64,000 bases of DNA from Verrucomicrobiota bacterium (GTDB taxonomy: Bacteria > Verrucomicrobiota > Kiritimatiellia > SS1-B-03-39 > UBA6053): the NCBI GenBank assembly GCA_020831625.1, contig JAFIGD010000013.1, positions 35,075 through 99,074 on the forward strand. The letters run 5' to 3'. A program made the position numbers and the translations under genes. Under the pieces are notes generated by a model that saw nothing but the letters and a program-made list of their open reading frames with translations, was not told the DNA's origin and did not search any database. Shown piece by piece: positions 60,761 to 64,000 of the stretch. Position 1 is the first letter of the stretch, and each line of letters begins with the position of its first letter.

Positions 60761-61998
60761 GTGTTTTCTCCAGGGGTATGCGGGACATCGACCAGCACCG
60801 CCACATCGCAGGCGGTTTCGGAAATCAGGGGGGAACGTGCCGCGCGGCCATAGACCCCGGCGGCTTTGCCGTTCACGGTATACACACCGAAGCAGGGATA
60901 CCAGAACTCCCCGTTCACCTGAACGGGCCGGGTGTCAAACTGACGCTGGGCCACCCAGTCGGCCGGATGCCAACGGGCATTGGACCAGTATTGGTTCCGG
61001 CGTGCGGGGGGCGTGACACCTTCGAGGACGACGCCTTCTCCGACCCGCCCGAGGGCAGGTTTGAGGACCCAGCCCTTTTGGTCACGGCGCACCTTTGCGG
61101 GGCAGACCGATTCCGGCAGGAAGGTTTCCCAGGCGGGCACGGGAACGCCGAGGTCCTTCCAGAGGAGCGGATGGCGTTTGCTTTGGGTGAGCAGGGCGGT
61201 GGCGGGGTTGGCCTGCGGCAGGGTTGATTCCAGAAACCAATGCCGCCATTGAACCTTCCGCCCGAGATTCGGCAGCCATTCGGCGGGGAAAAAACGGGCC
61301 AGGGCGGACACCGGCACGTGTTCACCCTGCCAGACGGCCCGCCAGCCTTCATTCGGGTGGTTCTCGAGGTGATCCGGGGCGACCGCGACCGCCCGGCCGC
61401 CGAGGTCCTCCACCGCTTTGGCGAGATAGAGCATGACCTGGAGGTCGTCGGTGTAGGCGGTCGCATGCACAAAAGCGATTACCCCGTCTCCTGTCGCCGC
61501 CGCCAGCAACGCCTCCGCCAGCCGTTTTCCCGGGAATCCGCAGGGGCGGACCTTCGCATACCGTTCCGAAAAGTAAGCGGGAAGGCCTTCGGCCTCATTG
61601 TATCCGCCGGGGACATCGGTGTTGGCTTCGGAAAGCCGCCAGCCTTCGGGCGTGTCGTGAAAATCAAAGCGGATGACGCGGGGAGACGCGGCCGACGGGG
61701 ACGCTTTGTGTTGGGCCAGGGCGCGGCGCACGGGAGCGGGCAGGCCCAGTTTTCGATGTAAACCGGGGCGGCGGAGCAGTGCGGCCTCCACTTCGATCAC
61801 TTCGGACGCGAGCGTTTCCGCCGCGCGGGAAAGGTCCTCCCAGGCTTCGGGGCGGAGCGCCAGGGCAAACGGTGCCAGGGTGGATTGGTCCCCGACCTGA
61901 GTGTCCCACTTCATGGATTCAAACATCATCTGATGACGCATTTTCTGAAATTCGTCATCCGCGAGAGGTCCCAGCACGCGGTATGACGGATTCACCAC
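60757..61998 (-). CDS. ATP-grasp ligase, glutathionylspermidine-synthase-like
   Basis: 413 residues. RFDFHDTPEGWRLSEANTDVPGGYNEAEGL resembles the substrate-side signature of the GSP_synth family, and GWVLKPALGRVGEGVVLEGV matches its nucleotide-binding loop. ATP-grasp enzymes of this kind form amide bonds between a carboxylate and an amine or peptide. No amidase domain is fused. It lies between a membrane protein gene (7-nt overlap) and the unknown gene (4-nt overlap). The substrate is not known. Confidence 0.7.
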   Translation of the reverse strand: MVNPSYRVLGPLADDEFQKMRHQMMFESMKWDTQVGDQSTLAPFALALRPEAWEDLSRAAETLASEVIEVEAALLRRPGLHRKLGLPAPVRRALAQHKASPSAASPRVIRFDFHDTPEGWRLSEANTDVPGGYNEAEGLPAYFSERYAKVRPCGFPGKRLAEALLAAATGDGVIAFVHATAYTDDLQVMLYLAKAVEDLGGRAVAVAPDHLENHPNEGWRAVWQGEHVPVSALARFFPAEWLPNLGRKVQWRHWFLESTLPQANPATALLTQSKRHPLLWKDLGVPVPAWETFLPESVCPAKVRRDQKGWVLKPALGRVGEGVVLEGVTPPARRNQYWSNARWHPADWVAQRQFDTRPVQVNGEFWYPCFGVYTVNGKAAGVYGRAARSPLISETACDVAVLVDVPHTPGENT

Positions 61999-62792
61999 GG
62001 TCCGAGGCCTTTCAGGACGGTGTAGGCAAAGCCCAGATACAGCATCGCGACCGGGGTTCCGGTTCCAACCGCTCCGTTCGGGTCCGCGTCTTCGCGCGCG
62101 GCCTCAAGGATGTGTTCGATGAGCAGTGCTGCCGCCCAAAGCGGGAGAACGGGCCAGGCGGCATCGGCGAATTCGCCCCAGGTCGCCTCCATGGAGGTCC
62201 AGTCCCCCGCAGAGGCCCGGCCTAAGATGAGTCCCGATGCGAGCAGGAATGCCGTCAAGCGGCGGGAGGCGGCCCTGTCCCGGTCCACCAGCACGCGCCT
62301 GCGGACCGGGCACAGCGCGGCGAGCAGGATCCACAAGAGGAGGAACGCACCCAGAGACATTGCGGCGCAGATCAAGACGACCCACCATCCGGGGCCGTCG
62401 CCGATGTTGGCTCCGGCGTAACAGAGACCGGAGCCCAGGATAGCCGCGAACACCGGGCCGGTTGCGGCTCCGCCCCGACGCTCCAGCACCTCATCCCGCA
62501 AACTCAATCCGAAGAATGAAAGCAGAGGGATGCTCCAGCCGGTCCACGCCGCGCCGAAGAGGAGATAAAACGCCAGATAGAACGTGTCATCGCGCACAAA
62601 TTCATCGGCATGAACCCGCAGAAAATAGAAAAGCCCCGCCAGATAGGCCGGGAGCAGCAGGGCCGTCGCCAGACGTTTTCGCGCACCGGTGAGGAGCGGG
62701 GACAGGTCGATCAACAACCGATAGATTTTGCCCCAGCTCCAGAAAAACAGAACCAGGAAGATGATCGTTAAAAAGAATTCACCCTCGGACAT
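61992..62792 (-). CDS. Polytopic membrane protein, first gene of the GSP-synthase-like operon
   Basis: 266 residues with about seven hydrophobic helices (FFLTIIFLVLFFWSWGKIYRLLI, LATALLLPAYLAGLFYFL, FYLAFYLLFGAAWTGWSIPLLSFFGLSL, GPVFAAILGSGLCYAGANIG, WWVVLICAAMSLGAFLLLWILLAALC, VLPLWAAALLIEHIL, GTPVAMLYLGFAYTVLKGL). DUF350-type membrane proteins accompany GSP_synth ligases elsewhere; this protein may be a distant relative or a different family. First gene of the three-gene set. Confidence 0.65.
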   Translation of the reverse strand: MSEGEFFLTIIFLVLFFWSWGKIYRLLIDLSPLLTGARKRLATALLLPAYLAGLFYFLRVHADEFVRDDTFYLAFYLLFGAAWTGWSIPLLSFFGLSLRDEVLERRGGAATGPVFAAILGSGLCYAGANIGDGPGWWVVLICAAMSLGAFLLLWILLAALCPVRRRVLVDRDRAASRRLTAFLLASGLILGRASAGDWTSMEATWGEFADAAWPVLPLWAAALLIEHILEAAREDADPNGAVGTGTPVAMLYLGFAYTVLKGLGPW

Positions 62793-62932
62793 GGTTTCTC
62801 TGATAAACAGGCCGGATTAAAAAACAAGCGGATTCAAATGCCGGATGCCTTATGCCGGATGTCCTATGGCCCCGGGTATGAACGGGTTGCAGATGTACGT
62901 CAGGAGGAAACTGGGGGTGGCGGGCTCCCGGG

Positions 62933-63286
62933 TTATTGTGTTTCGCTCTCAAACACACCCTCAAGATAAGCTTCAAGCAGGTCCAGTTGCTCTTCAACAC
63001 GCATTGGATCATCCGGTGTTGCCAGTTGGAGCCCGCTTTTGACAAGTATCCGGCACTGGACAATTGTCGGATTCTCTCCAAGCGCATTCATCGTGACTGT
63101 CGTTGGAACCTTCCGGATATCAAAGGTGTAGAACGCTTGAAGCGGGGTGCCTCTTTTGTAAATCCATTGCCCGTTTGAATTTTGGTGACACGTGAATCTG
63201 TATTTGTGAGACCAGTTTTTCAGCCGATTGGCTAAAGAAGATATCCCGTCCTTAATTTGAATATTCCGTTCAATCTGGATATGCAT
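62933..63286 (-). CDS. Small protein of unknown function
   Basis: 117 residues with a strong GAGGGAG ribosome-binding site 7 nt upstream. Composition is lower in GC than the main chromosome and no family is recognised. The fold looks alpha/beta (YRFTCHQNSNGQWIYKRGTPLQAFYTFDIRKVPTTVT). It is isolated on the edge of the repeat-rich right end, suggesting a recently gained gene. Confidence 0.55.
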   Translation of the reverse strand: MHIQIERNIQIKDGISSLANRLKNWSHKYRFTCHQNSNGQWIYKRGTPLQAFYTFDIRKVPTTVTMNALGENPTIVQCRILVKSGLQLATPDDPMRVEEQLDLLEAYLEGVFESETQ

Positions 63287-63489
63287 CTGATGACTCCCTC
63301 GTAGACGCCACTAAGGTCTGTGACTCATTTTTTTATGGGATAACGGGATTCAGAAACAACTGCAAGGAAAATGGTTCGGGTCTTTAACGCGGAAGCGGGA
63401 GGGGAACCAACGGATGGCTTGCGCCGGACAACGGATGAAGACGCGGGGGACCACGGATTGCCTTGCCGGACAACGGATGTGTTCTTACT

Positions 63490-63545
63490 CATAATCATAA
63501 TCATAATCGTAATCGTAATCATAATCGTAATCGTAATCGTAATCG
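63490..63545. repeat. Hexanucleotide microsatellite (ATAATC/GTAATC)n
   Basis: About nine hexamers. Three ATAATC come first, then GTAATC, one ATAATC, and GTAATC again. Same family as 13854-13902 and 42913-42956, read on the other strand. Confidence 0.9.
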
Positions 63546-63599
63546 AAAGCCGTCCGTACCGTTCCTGTTGCGGCGGTTGTTTGGGCGGGTTTCGTGCAG

Positions 63600-63810
63600 G
63601 CTGAGCTTGCTCGGCCGTCCGCACGCATCTCATATCAAGGCCGTGTGGCCAACAAACACCGCGCACCGAGCTTGCTCGTTGCGCGGAATCATCTCATATG
63701 TTTGGATAAGATGGGTTGCGCTCCACGAGCAAGCGCGAAGATCGCTCTTTTTTTTGGGGGGGCTGGTCGTGGAATGAGATGTTGCGCCCTTTCCCGAGCA
63801 AGCTCGTAGG
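63600..63810. repeat. Palindromic GAGCTTGCTCG / CGAGCAAGCTCG cluster
   Basis: The core palindrome occurs at ~63602, ~63668 and ~63795, with a half copy at ~63727. Two copies are followed by similar ATCTCATAT text, so this is a degenerate tandem of ~60 nt units. Confidence 0.55.
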
Positions 63811-63853
63811 GCGCGGGAGGGACCACGGATAGAAGACCGCGGATGAAGAAGAC

Positions 63854-63942
63854 GGGGAATGAACCGCGAATAGCTTTGCCGTTCCGCGAATGGAAGAAGG
63901 GGAATGAACCACGGATAGCCCTGCCGGACCACGGATGAAAAT
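63854..63942. repeat. Two tandem ~45-nt units of the CCACGGAT family
   Basis: Each unit begins GGGGAATGAACC and contains an ATAGC...TTGCCG/CTGCCG middle and a second (G)CGGAT/CGAAT. Unit 1 spans 63854-63898 and unit 2 begins at 63899. Confidence 0.7.
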
Positions 63943-64000
63943 GGGGGAGTCCAAAACGGACGTGTGCGCCGAAGCCGGAGGCGAAGGAGCATGGCTTGCG

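Larger units (their letters stand above)
63287..64000. other. Repeat-rich non-coding right end
   Basis: No credible gene. It holds CCACGGAT-type units (63380-63480, 63810-63945), the hexamer array (63490-63545), GAGCTTGCTCG palindromes (63600-63810) and two ~45-nt tandem units (63854-63942). Confidence 0.6.

Noticed and set aside
63490..63545. Regular repeats considered as a CRISPR array
   Set aside because: Units are 6 nt without spacers and there are no cas genes.

Overview
The window is a GC-rich, gene-dense bacterial chromosome segment with mostly monocistronic or short operons on both strands. There is no rRNA, phage or conjugative module. Several features suggest a Gram-negative, sulfated-polysaccharide-degrading member of the PVC superphylum, with Kiritimatiellota or a related Verrucomicrobia-like lineage as the best guess: a sulfatase with large exported beta-propeller proteins, a GH38 mannosidase, an exported passenger-like beta-strand protein, FGE-like domain proteins, and dispersed intergenic CCACGGAT-type and GATTAA/GATTAC hexamer repeats. 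The phylum is an inference; no 16S or marker phylogeny is available here.

Layout. 1-5.9 kb: the 3' part of a TSP3-repeat/OmpA cell-wall-anchoring protein, a LysM lipoprotein, a small membrane protein, PlsC, a HAD phosphatase and a DEAD-box RNA helicase. 5.9-11.6 kb: an Hsp70-like chaperone, rsmG, rpsD, gluQ and a VapBC-like toxin-antitoxin pair that abuts the shortened gluQ end. 11.8-19.3 kb: a polyprenyl glycosylphosphotransferase, then a minus-strand chain of Lrp regulator, aminotransferase, GHMP kinase, ABC exporter and DUF1854 protein. 19.5-28.9 kb: an exported passenger-like protein and an operon of metallophosphoesterase, sulfatase and two paralogous exported PQQ-propeller-like proteins. 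29-35 kb: rdgB, a truncated hemoglobin, an SDR39U1-type epimerase, tRNA-Gly(TCC), ugpC, a degenerate double-GGDEF protein, pdxJ, a lipoprotein and an EF-hand protein.

35-39 kb is a visibly AT-richer island: two translationally coupled P-loop ATPases, one ending in TPRs and one of the archaeal-ATPase type with a C-terminal winged helix. It has its own promoter with an adjoining 20-bp perfect palindrome, is flanked by a 24-nt direct repeat, and sits beside a relic of a hemD gene. This is my main candidate for an undescribed system. 39.5-45 kb is an assimilatory sulfate reduction operon (Rrf2 regulator, cysH, cysD, cysN) ending in an unusual HemC-CobA-HemD fusion that would supply siroheme to sulfite reductase. 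The HemC part lacks its cofactor-binding third domain.

45-55 kb: an SGNH hydrolase, a broken BrnA antitoxin, dgt, a hybrid histidine kinase, a NamZ/DUF1343 protein, ruvA, a membrane thioredoxin, a lipoprotein, a 29-residue basic peptide gene, a polytopic membrane protein, then rplU-rpmA-obg. 55-64 kb: a GH38 alpha-mannosidase, a proline-rich FGE-domain protein without catalytic cysteines, a three-gene operon (membrane protein, GSP-synthase-like ATP-grasp enzyme, unknown), a small unknown gene, and about 0.7 kb of non-coding repeat-rich DNA.
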